Assembly (NCBI RefSeq): GCF_001625195.1
Contig: NC_054390.1
Coordinates: 7,165,222 to 7,229,221, forward strand
Source of the DNA: Drechmeria coniospora
Lineage: Eukaryota; Ascomycota; Sordariomycetes; Hypocreales; Ophiocordycipitaceae
Reading direction: 5' to 3'
Length of the DNA: 64,000 bases
Below, one piece after another: positions 20,584 through 30,060 of the stretch. Each line of letters begins with the position of its first letter. Positions within the stretch are counted from its first letter, which is position 1. The position numbers were made by a program, and so were the translations under genes. The notes below the pieces were generated by a model, which saw only the letters and a program-made list of their open reading frames with translations, was not told where the DNA came from and made no database searches.

Positions 20584-21036
20584 AAACAAGGCCCTGATAG
20601 GAAGAGAGCAAGAGGTTCAAGCTAATGGCCAATGCCGGGATGCCATCTTTGCTATTGGAAATCTTAAACATGTTTTCGGTGTTGTCGCTAAAGTTGTTGC
20701 CCAGGAAATAAGGAGCTTGGATAAGGCCGCTGACGCTGCATCGCACGAGCGGGAGGTTGTTGATACCCTGCAGCTTGCTCTGCTGGAGTATAAAGGCAAA
20801 TGCATCGACGACCCACGCCCACGCCCACGCCCAAGCCCACGCCCAAGCCCACCACGGCCGGAGCACTTCAACACGACTTTGGTCTATTCGCTGCCGTTGT
20901 CGCCGGCCGACTGGTGGATGCCGAGCCGAGCCCCGACACTGCATCGAAGAAGCAGGAGGTCGTGGACACCCTGGAGCTTACTCGGCTGGAGTTTGAGCGT
21001 GGCAGTTGCGTCGATGGCGTACCCCACGATGCGTAG
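20584..21036 (+). pseudogene. tandem C-terminal modules of the secreted family (copy F)
   Basis: Two partial copies of the family C-terminal half lie head to tail. The first reads REQEVQANGQCRDAIFAI, HVFGVVAKVVAQEI, EREVVDTLQLALLEYKGKCIDDP. It is followed by a CCCACG/CCCAAG hexamer run (about 20812-20850). The second, in another frame, reads DFGLFAAVVAGRLVDAEP, DTASKKQEVVDTLELTRLEF, ERGSCVDGVPHDA, ending at TAG (21034-21036). Neither has a signal peptide or the FY.P half. The first resembles copies A and B, the second is closer to E and G. I read this as two truncated relics joined by a repeat-mediated event. Confidence 0.7.
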
Positions 21037-21231
21037 AGGCGCCTGGTCGGTCGGTGCCCGCTCGCCCTGCCGGGCCGCGGCGGAAGCCATGGTTGCCCGC
21101 CGGACGAGCAGGTGCGAGGTTTGGCATGGAGAATAGACAATCGACGCTCCCTTTGTCCCATTCCCTCGCTTCGTCGTGCCGACGCCTCATAGTACCAGTT
21201 GCTGCCGTAGCCACCCGCCGAGGATCGTACT

Positions 21232-21455
21232 GCAGGTGTGCTGTAGGGGTGCTGTAGGTGTGCTGTAGGGGTGCTGTAGGTGTGCTGTAGGGGTGCTGTA
21301 GGTGTGCTGTAGGGGTGCTGTAGGTGTGCTGTAGGGGTGCTGTAGGTGTGCTGTAGGGGTGCTCTAGGTGTGCTGTAGGGGTGCTGTAGGTGTGCTGTAG
21401 GGGTGCTCTAAGTGTGCTGTAGGTGTGCTGTAGGTGTGCTGTAGGTGTCCTGCAT
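21232..21455 (+). repeat. minisatellite with 22-bp higher-order unit (2 x 11 bp)
   Basis: About twenty 11-bp units that alternate AGGTGTGCTGT and AGGGGTGCTGT, so the period is 22 bp. Near the 3' end the alternation breaks down, with CTCTAGGTG/CTCTAAGTG variants and then plain AGGTGTGCTGT repeats. Confidence 0.9.
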
Positions 21456-21655
21456 GTGTTTGTGCCTCTCGGGTCTGTTGAGCCCCGCTGGTGGATACTC
21501 TGATTCCGGCACAGCGTCATGGGAAGCAACCTCTGGCACAACCGGATAACTGGGTTGATGCGCCCGCACCCCAACCCTCTTGCGTCCTGACGGGCGAGCA
21601 ACTGGCGGGGAATTGATCAGCCAGTGCTGTACGGGGCATCACGGTAAATACTAGT

Positions 21656-21770
21656 ACATGCGCCTGTACCGCAATGCAGGCACCTGTACCGCAATACAGT
21701 CACCTGTGCCGCAATCCTTACATTCGCCTGCAACACAATACTTATATATACCTGTACCACAATACATCTA
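21656..21770 (+). repeat. degenerate 20-bp tandem repeat
   Basis: Four to five units of the form CACCTGTACCGCAATACAGT, degenerating into CACAATACTTATATATACC and CCACAATACATC. Confidence 0.7.
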
Positions 21771-22579
21771 TACAATCGATCGCCGCGTAGGCTTTATCCC
21801 GTCCGCTCCGTTCGCCATGCCTGCAGTATAAGCGTGCCGCACGTTGCCGCGTGCAAGCAAGTGCATGTGCATGTGCACATGCTTTGCGCAGGTATGCATC
21901 GGTCCCATGGTGTCAGTGAGTGTATCCGAGGACTTGCTCGGACACGTAATAGCGCCGCACCCTGCTGCTGCACTGCACGTGAACGCAAAACCGGCGGCGC
22001 ATTCTTCGCATTGCACGGAGTACAGTACGGAGTGTATGCAAGCGCCCAGGCGAAACCCACTAGCCATTCGGGAGTTCTTGCATGGCTACTGTGCACGCGG
22101 CAGCAGCGCTGTCGTTCGACGTGTATCCGTTCGCGCGAATGCCATGTCTCGAGCAAGGCAACCCCCCCCCCCCCCCCCCCGTACGGAGTGCCGTACACTT
22201 GCAGCGTTCTCCGTGCTGGCGGCGACGGGTACCTGCACCTGCTGCACTCCAACGTGGCACCGGCTTGTCGCGTGCGCGAGTCAAGGCCCGGGTGCCGAGT
22301 GCCGACACCATTCCCGTCGAGGCACCGGACCCCGCACTCCGTACCTGCGGCGGCGGGCCCGCTTCCTCGTGCCGTCGTGGTTCGGCTCAAGCGGCGACAC
22401 CGCCGCAGGTTGAGCGTCGACGCACCCGCCACCTCAGCACCCCTCGCAGGCACGCTCGGCACGCCGACTCGCCCGCCGCCCCGTACCGAGGGGCACCGAG
22501 CAAGGCGCGTACTTGCTCGGCCCGCCGACGTCGTCGACTCATGCGATTCCCACCCGTGTATCGCGTTGACGAGAAGCCC
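21771..22579. other. intergenic upstream of gene G
   Basis: Contains the short CGCCGCGTAGGCTTTATCCCGT motif (21783) and a poly-C run (about 22162-22180). It is GC-rich with open frames on both strands, and nothing in them is recognisable. Confidence 0.4.
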
Positions 22580-22815
22580 GTCGCAGGTGCGCGCCGGACC
22601 TGTCTCGTGCGGGGAGGAATGCCTACGTAGACGTCCGGAGCACGGCAAAGTCTCGTTCGGACAGCACGAGCATGCCATGTATAAAGGCGCGTTCGCATCC
22701 GACCTGCCACGACCCTATGCAAACCTTTCTCATCCCTTCCCAGAATCGCACTGCTGCCCCCCTTTCCCCAACAGCATCCTCCTCCATTCCCCCATTCGCG
22801 CCGGATTCCTTCATC
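22580..22815 (+). promoter_or_regulatory. conserved promoter and leader of secreted protein gene G
   Basis: Counterpart of 19060-19347. It has a TATA-like TGTATAAAG near 22679, the GACGTCCGGAGCACGGCAAAG block and a CT-rich leader ending CCGGATTCCTTCATC before ATG. Confidence 0.65.
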
Positions 22816-23376
22816 ATGAAGCTCGCCAACGCTCTCCTCTCGGCCACTCTCGCCTCGGCAAGCGCCATCAGCGGCACTGGTCCGACGGATAACTTCGATG
22901 TACAGCTGACGGACCGTTTCTACAAACCGGTGGATGACTTTTTCGGGGACGTCATCGCCCATAAGAACGATCTGCTTTCCGAAGGTGTGCATAGATGGAT
23001 TGACGCTCTGCATAACCAAGTGAAGCCATTTATAGAAACCACGAGCGAGACCGAGCTCGAGTTCCTGCCTCATCTCGCCAAGCTGAACTCCAAGTTTCCA
23101 GCCCTCGTCGATCAAGTTCAGGTTGTTGTTAGCCGTAGCAAGCCGTGGGTTCAGGATCAACGGCGATGCAGCGATGCCAGAACGGCAGTCGGCGATCTTC
23201 GATCCGAGCTGACCTTTTTTGCCGACTTTTTGTATCAAAGCCTAAAGAAAGGCAACTGGAAGGCCGATCAGAGCGCCGATACTGCATCGAAGAAGGACGA
23301 GGTTGATGTAATCCTAGCCAGGCTTACGCAGGAGTTCAAGGAAGGCAGCTGCGTCAATCGCGTGGCCCGCGGATGA
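22816..23376 (+). CDS. small secreted protein of two-cysteine helical family (paralogue G)
   Basis: Predicted secreted protein of 186 residues with no intron. I start at ATG 22816 because MKLANALLSATLASASA is a clean signal peptide and aligns with paralogue E; the frame is open 48 codons further upstream, but that part is the conserved leader. Landmarks are FDVQLTDRFYKPVDDFF, LAKLNSKFPALVDQV, KPWVQDQRRCSDARTAVGDL, TASKKDEVDVILARLTQEFK and GSCVNRVAR. There are two cysteines and no predicted membrane segment after the signal. It differs from E mostly in the variable segment between FY.P and LNSKFP. The function is unknown. Confidence 0.82.
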   Translation: MKLANALLSATLASASAISGTGPTDNFDVQLTDRFYKPVDDFFGDVIAHKNDLLSEGVHRWIDALHNQVKPFIETTSETELEFLPHLAKLNSKFPALVDQVQVVVSRSKPWVQDQRRCSDARTAVGDLRSELTFFADFLYQSLKKGNWKADQSADTASKKDEVDVILARLTQEFKEGSCVNRVARG

Positions 23377-23849
23377 GCATAGGCCCGAGGAGCGGACGCG
23401 TACGTGGCCACCCGCCCGCCGGGTGTCTTGGGGTCTAGGATGGAATCATGATGAGAGGTTGGACCGGTAGGGTTGTGCGCGGGAGATTTCCTGGAGGGAA
23501 TAGATGGTTAGATGGTTATACAAGTACTTGCCTTATTCCATACCCCTAGTTCGTCATGCCGACATGTCTCATGTGGGTGCAGATTGTGTACTGCATGCAC
23601 CGAGGATTGCAGATGCCATACTTGTACGTGCAGTTATTAGCACTTGGTTGTAAGGCGTCGGTGCTGCAGTGCATCGACGGAGAACTTGCAAGTAAGTCAG
23701 CATGTAATACAGTGATGTCGTTGTATCCGTTGTCCTTCCGTTACCAGTCGTACCGCTGCAGCGTAGCGTTGGCAGCGTCGGGGTTGGTGCTAGGGTTAGT
23801 GCACGCCGCCTGTAATTCGTGTTGCCCACTGCGCTAGGAAAAGGCACCG
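23377..23849. other. intergenic 3' of gene G
   Basis: 3' flank of gene G with weak similarity to the flank of gene E (AGGCCCGAGGAGCG, then GGAGAGATTT-like and GGGAATAGAT elements). No gene is supported. Confidence 0.4.
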
Positions 23850-24035
23850 AGTGTAATTACCTACCTACCTACCTACCTACTTGCTTACTTACCTTACCTA
23901 CTTATTTACTTACCTACTTACAAACTTACTTCCTTACCTACCTAAGTACCTACTTACTTACCTACCTATATACAAACTTACTTCCTTACCTACTTACTTA
24001 CCTACTGACCTACCTACTTCCTTCCTTAATTACTA
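23850..24035 (+). repeat. CCTA/CTTA tetranucleotide array
   Basis: About 185 bp of degenerate TACC/TACT units, with TTACAAACTTACTTCCTTACC present twice as a longer internal repeat. Confidence 0.9.
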
Positions 24036-24457
24036 AGTACCCGAGTCGGAACCATTCCACACATCATCACGTGCTCCCGTAATACAACCATGGTACACGC
24101 AGTCACGCAACACCAGGACGCGGCGACTTGGGCATGTGCGCAAATCGATGAGCGTGCAAAAAGGTCAAAAAGTTCAAACTGCCATACTTGCCATAGGGCA
24201 ACGGTATTGCATGGCAGCAGCACCGAGCACGGCAATTACGGCAGACTCCGTACATGCACATGCACATTGTACGTTTGTGAGATGCGCGTACCCAACCCGC
24301 TGCATGCATGTAATACCTACTACTACGGAGGTGCATCGGTACAGCTGATCAAGGACGAATCGTAATGGAAGCGTGGATTCCATTCCCCATCCAAAGGATT
24401 CACTCCTACCGCTCGCCCAGCATCTAACCATCTTGCCACTCACTGTATGGGCTGCAT

Positions 24458-25000
24458 TCATCCACCATGAATGCAATTGCCTTTCCGAAACTCTTGAATG
24501 GTAGGCTTCAACGCGTCAATCACTTTCTGCTCATTCGAAGACGTGTGCGCATTCGGCGCCGCGTGAGCTAGACCTTGGGCAATATCTGCAGCGAATTGCC
24601 TGAAATCAGATTGAAGATCGCCGAGCGCAGTTTCCACATTGTCACACTGTAGACGATCTTTGATCCTTGGCCTCCTGTCCAGCAGGGCCTTCCCAATGGC
24701 GGAAACAATGTCCGGGAGGCTCGAGTTGAGCTTTGCAAGATGACGTAGAGTATGAGCCTCTCTCCACGTTGTTAAACTGAAAATATATCGTATTGCTTCG
24801 GTCTGTAAATTGTATAAAAATTGATCCATGACCCCGACAAGAGAATTGCTCTGTACTGTGTAAATGTCCGAAATAAAAGTAGTTGCCGGAGTATAGAAAC
24901 GGCTCTGCAGTTCTTTCTCAAGTCCGTCCGTCGGACTGTTGCCATTGACAATGCTGGCAGATGTGAGAGTGGTGAAGAGGAAAGCGTGGGTGAGCTTCAT
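24458..25000 (-). CDS. small secreted protein of two-cysteine helical family, divergent (paralogue H)
   Basis: Predicted secreted protein of 180 residues with no intron. The start at 25000 gives MKLTHAFLFTTLTSAS, a signal peptide aligned to the family; the frame is open upstream but leaves the conserved pattern. Conserved blocks are LEKELQSRFYTP, LRHLAKLNSSLPDIV, RLQCDNVETALGDL, FRQFAADIAQGL, EQKVIDALKPTIQEFRK and GNCIHGG. The two family cysteines are kept. Overall identity to E and G is low (roughly 30% by eye), and it shares wording such as FYTPATTFIS with dead copy A. It is transcribed toward gene G. The function is unknown. Confidence 0.75.
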   Translation of the reverse strand: MKLTHAFLFTTLTSASIVNGNSPTDGLEKELQSRFYTPATTFISDIYTVQSNSLVGVMDQFLYNLQTEAIRYIFSLTTWREAHTLRHLAKLNSSLPDIVSAIGKALLDRRPRIKDRLQCDNVETALGDLQSDFRQFAADIAQGLAHAAPNAHTSSNEQKVIDALKPTIQEFRKGNCIHGG

Positions 25001-27877
25001 GATGGAGAATATGGTGAGGAGGCGGGAAATGGTGGAGTGATTCTTGGATGCATGGGATATCGGACGCGAAATGGGGGCATATCGGGAATGTATGTATTCT
25101 GCACTTCCAGCCTTGGAACGAGAATTTGCCGCAGGGACGGAGCAGGGACGGAGTGCAAGAGTCAGCACGAGCAGATGCCAACTGTGGTGGTGCTGTTGCA
25201 CGAGTAGTACGATTCGGCGTGCCGAGTGTACTTCCAACAAATTACTCGTCATTGTACAAGTGTTGCCTGCACACTCTGCATGAGTGAACCGCATCAGAAG
25301 TGCGGCAGCTAGATGCCCTTTTTGGCGGCAGCGGGCGATTCGTCCCTCTTGGGCCAGGCAAGTATATGCACGCACTGGCGGTGCCTGTCGTGGTTCGGCT
25401 CTCCGTACTCCGTACTTGTAACAGGCAGGTAATCGACACCCGGCACCGCACCGACGGTACGCCTACTCGCCAATGCGCCCTGCCGACTCGGTACTCCCAC
25501 GGCTCATCACCAAGTGTGCTCGTCCACCGGCACTCTGCATGTACACCTGGCCTGCCGTGTATCCTCCATGCCGTCACCGCAAGCCCCCTGCCGCCGTGTT
25601 AGCCTGGCGACCGTACCGTGGTAGATGGCTGCAGAAAGTGCAGAGAGCGAGTGCCGAGTAATGGCAGATCGTCGCAGTGCCGAGGGTTGCTGCAGGACTT
25701 ACCGGGGCACGGGGTGACACGTGTTGATGGATGCGCAAGCATGAATATCATGGACCGCAAATGTCGAGGGCCGTCGCGTCAAGGGCGACGCCATCTGTCC
25801 ACTGCGCCCGCGTATGTGAATAGGCGGGAAGCGACGCACCGGTGTGCAGGTAGATGCAAATATGCATCTACCCAGACTCATTCATCCCTGTTCCGGGCGC
25901 TGTGGCGCGGCATGCGGACTTGCCCGCGACCAGCCGCATGTGCTTCAAAGTACTTGCGGTTGCTCTGTTCTCTCACTGTAATTACAGTGCTGGCGCTGTG
26001 TTCTCACGGCACTGGCACGCTGCGCCTGCTCTGTGCCCTGTACCTGCTCTGCACTCTTGGTACATGCTTTGTGCCCGCAACATTTGCACTGCACATACGG
26101 CAAGTACATGCTAATGCACCCAACTCCTGCACTGCACTCATGGTACATGCTAGCGAACGCAGCACCAGCACTGCACTGACTCGTGCCAGCATCCAATTCC
26201 AGCGCTCTTGCATCGCTACAACTAATCCGCTCTCCATACCTAGCACTCTGCACCGCTTCGAGCGGCACCTTCGCCTGCTGCCATGTCGCACCTGGTTGAC
26301 AAGCGCGACGCCAAAGTCTAGCTGCCACGTTTTCAACCAACTACCTGTCGCACCCGAATGACGGTGAAACTCTGTCTGATCATGCTTGAAACCGCCTTTG
26401 CTGTCGACATTTCCCTGGTACCCTGATTGCAGCCAAACCAATGCCCAAAACGGGATTCTTTTCTTGCCCCACTACACGAGCCCGCCAGCCTCATGCTGGA
26501 CAATGGAGACGGGAAGCAAGCACGCCATGCCATCAGGCACAAACAACAAGAATCTGACCGAACAGGCGAGCCAAGATCGTGCGAAGCAAGTAGCCTCCTC
26601 TGCACTGTGATTTCATTTCTTATACTCTCTAGGCGACAATCTTCCTTCTGAGGCGGCCAGCAAGTTGTCCATGTACTCAATGAGGCCATCTACGGCGGTC
26701 CACGCTGTAGGCAGTGACGAGTGCAGAGCTAGATGTACCACGAGGTAGGAGTGAAGCTTACATGCACATACTGTACGGAATGGACAATGGACAATGGACA
26801 ATGGCCATCACTCGACATCCCGAATGTATGGGTCATGTGACTGGGCCTCCATACACATGTTACTAGCAAGTAGGTGTCTACCCAAGGCTGGGACACGGTC
26901 CTCGCAGCGGGAAGAGAGGCTCCTCAGTTTTGGCTGGCGATGGCTTGCCGAAGGGCTGGGTAGCAAGTAGCACTTGCACTGGATACGAGACTGGCCCGTG
27001 ACATTAGGAGCAAACAGGGCATACACGCGTACACTATGAAATAGACAATCATAGTATGTGACCTTACCTCGTCATGAGGGTAGTAGCGGCTGCGTATTTT
27101 CATGCATACACAACTATATGTACATATATATATATATCGTGTATAAACAAGTATATGTATGTATATTTACGTATATTTGTCAGACATAGCCGGTGGGTGG
27201 CAGCATCGGAGTTTGACTGACGAGGTCTGGCGTGTGCTACCAGGTAGAGAGCGCTGCTGACCGGCTGCGGGACTGATGACGGCGTAGTCAGGTAGCATTG
27301 ATCCATGTCCGATGAGCCGCTCCCCTCTTGTGAGAAACAGGCTTCTAGTCTAATGTAAGTATACCCACGATTGGTCACACGGTGCGTAGCAACAATGCTC
27401 TGCTTGTTGGACGAGTCTGTGTGAAGCAAGTCGAGTATGCGGAGTTGACAATCATGATTCCTTCACTCCATCCAGTGTGGGGCACCAATCATAATAAGTG
27501 CTCCGCACAGTTCGAATAGCATGAATGGCCACCCGTCCTGACGCCCACCAATGCGCCCGTCGCCCGGCCCGACGCTAGCCATCCAGGACCGCCGTTGCAG
27601 ATCCTCCTCCCGACGTCGGCCTGCGGACGCTGGCTCAATCGCCGAAAGTTCTGCCACGCATCGTTGCTCCGCCCCCAACCGGCTCAGGCTCCCGTGCCGG
27701 GACTTTGCATCGACGCGGCCAACGACGGTGGGCACGAATGCCTACCCCCCCAGCATGTCCATCCTCACCCCACGATGCCGGCCGATGGCGAAATGGGCAA
27801 CCTTGTCGAGTCGGCCGACGCTCTGTCCTTTCCCATCCGTTTCCCTGTTCCCGCCCGCGTTGTCGCCTTTGCCCGGC
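25001..27877. other. intergenic, end of accessory block
   Basis: No supported gene over 2.9 kb. There are AT-rich tracts (TATATATATA near 27127), scattered TACGGAGTA-like motifs and some mixed-composition frames at 26330-26690 that I cannot assign. The promoter of the threonine aldolase gene lies at the 3' end. Confidence 0.4.
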
Positions 27878-29209
27878 ATGCCGACAGCCATGGCCGCCAC
27901 CGTCAGCCGTGACGCCGGAGCGCACGGGTCCTGGCTGGGTGCCAAAGGCCCAGGCTCCTTCGACCTGAGAAGTGAGACGGTCACCTACCCTGCCCTCCCC
28001 GACCGCCCGGCCAGGACGGGTCGAACGGCGCGCGCATGTCGAGCTCACGCCCTTTCTAGGCGACGTCGTGACCACGCCGACGCCATCGATGCTTGCCGCC
28101 ATCCAGTCCTGCAGCCTTCTGGATGATGTTTTCCGGGAAGATCCGACGACGGCCGACCTCGAGTCCCACGTGGCCGCCTTGGCCGGAAAGGAGGCCGGCT
28201 TGTTCGTGCTCTCCGGTACCATGGGGAACCAGCTTGCGCTGCGGAGTCTCTTGCTTCAGCCTCCGCACGGCGTCTTGTGCGACCATCGGTCCCACATTGT
28301 CCAGTACGAGGCCGGCGGGTTCGTGCCCCATCTCCCCTTGCTGTCGTACGCTCGTGCTTGTGCGCCAAGTTATGCTGACGCGGGCGCAGTGTCTCATCCC
28401 TGACCGGTGCCACCGTGAAGCCCGTCGTGTCGAGCAACGGCATCCACCTGACGCTCGAGGACGTGGCCGCCAGCGTCGCTCTGGGCGACGACGTCCATTC
28501 ATGCCCCACAAAGGTCATCAGTCTCGAGAACACGCTCAACGGCATGGTGATGCCGCTGAGCGAGGTGCGGCGCATCGCCGCCTTCGCGAGGGAGCACGAC
28601 ATCAAGATGCACTGCGACGGCGCGAGGCTGTGGGAGGCCGTCGTCGCCGGCGCCGGCACCTTGCCCGACTTTTGCTCCCACTTCGACACCGTCAGCCTTT
28701 GCCTCTCCAAGGGGCTCGGCGCGCCCGTCGGAAGCCTCCTGGTGGGACCCCGAGCGACGCTGAAGCACGCGAGATGGGTTCGCAAGTCCATCGGGGGCGG
28801 CTTGCGCCAATCGGGCGTCGTCGCCGCCGCCGCTCGCGTTGCCGTCGACGAGACCTTTGGCAAGTCCCCCGACGGTCGGGACGGCTTGCTGGGGGACTCT
28901 CACGGGATGGCGAAGAGGGTCGAGGCTCTGTGGACGAGCCTGGGCGGCGAGCTCGTCCATCCGGCTCACACCAACATGTGCTGGCTCGATCTGGACGCCG
29001 CCTCCTGCAGCGAGGACCGCTTCGTCGAGCTGAACGAGGCAGCTGGCTTAAAGGTCATGGGCGGCCGCCTCGTCACCCATTATCAGGTCGCCCAGAATGG
29101 AGACGAGGTCCTTCGACGGCTCGAGCGCGTCTTCAAACAGGTCTTTGCAGGGACCAAGGGGGCGGAGCCAAGTCGGCCAGGAGCAAGATCCATCTATCGA
29201 GCACAATGA
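27878..29209 (+). CDS. L-threonine aldolase (low-specificity, PLP-dependent)
   Basis: Cleaves threonine or allo-threonine to glycine and acetaldehyde; a fold-type I PLP enzyme. Exons are 27878-27971, 28060-28318 and 28390-29209. Intron 1 (88 nt, GTGAGA donor) joins FDLR to SDVVTTPTPSML, the family N-terminal signature. Intron 2 (71 nt, GTTCGT donor, CTGAC branch) joins HIVQYEAGG to VSSLTGA. The spliced protein is 390 residues. The PLP Schiff-base lysine is in LCLSKGLGAPVGS (about Lys225), and HCDGARLWEA carries the PLP-contacting Asp. ATG 27890 has a better context (AGCCATGG) and is an equally good start. A further upstream in-frame ATG (27755) would add a poor-quality leader. Confidence 0.9.
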
Positions 29210-29640
29210 GGCCCGTTGGTGCTCGTCGAAATGCCATCGTCATCGCTCACCACGAACCTCACCGTGACTCGCCGAGGGACGGATGCTGGCACAGGACGGA
29301 TGGCCATGCTTGCTGCTGCCCGCGGATGCGCGCCACTCGTATGACAAACGTTTCGGATGACGGTTAGAACGCGGCCCAGCCGTGCACGGCGAGCTGAAAC
29401 CACGAGCACCTGATGCTCAGGCTTGCCTCCATCCCTTGCCGGAGTCGTCTTGTGCGATGACATCTCGCCGAGTTCCACGGGCAACCCGAGCTCCTCTGGA
29501 ACTGGAACCTCTTCCGACGCGATCCCGGGCTTGGCCTCGATGCGATTGTTTGCACCGTCATCATCGGGGCGGCAGCAAATCAAGAAGCATATTTCTTCCT
29601 CTTTGGCTGCCAAAGGGGAGAAGGCATAGCAGCGCGATGC

Positions 29641-30030
29641 TCAAGTCAGGTGCGAGCCTCTCCTTGTCACGCAATTCCCCGTGCCTTCCTGCACAATGAA
29701 ATGGCCCCTCGTTCGACCAGTCGCCGCTCCTTCTTCTCCTTGCGTCTTCGCGTCTCGCCTTTTTTCTCCGTCCATGGCATCATTCGCCTCACATCGCTTC
29801 TCTGCCGCATTCTTCTTGCGTTTGACGAGCCATTCCTTCATTTTTGCCGCCGCATCACGCTCCTTTTCTCGCACTGCGGCCACGGGCCTACCTACACTCG
29901 TTGGACGTTTTACTTTTGATCCGCATGGAGTCCCTCGGTCGCTTCCCTCTTCGTAGTCGTCTTTGAGCAATCGTTTGCGCTGCGTCGGACTCGTTTCCCT
30001 CGCCTCCCCCGTAATCTTCTCTCTCGTCAT
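29641..30030 (-). CDS. uncertain 129-aa Lys/Arg/Glu-rich ORF
   Basis: Open minus-strand frame between the threonine aldolase and tyrosinase genes. The first methionine that avoids the tyrosinase coding region is at 30030. The product would be highly charged (KRLLKDDYEEGSDR, KMKEWLVKRKKNAAEKR), with no domain I recognise. The opposite strand is pyrimidine-rich leader DNA of the tyrosinase gene, which alone could give a charged antisense frame. I list it only as a possibility. Confidence 0.2.
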   Translation of the reverse strand: MTREKITGEARETSPTQRKRLLKDDYEEGSDRGTPCGSKVKRPTSVGRPVAAVREKERDAAAKMKEWLVKRKKNAAEKRCEANDAMDGEKRRDAKTQGEEGAATGRTRGHFIVQEGTGNCVTRRGSHLT

Positions 30031-30060
30031 CCCCACGATCTTCGGAGTCGGCACGGTGCG

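Noticed and set aside
23850..24035. CCTA/CTTA array considered as an interstitial telomere
   Set aside because: Fungal telomeres here would be TTAGGG/CCCTAA; these units are CCTA, CTTA and ACCT without the CCC triplet.
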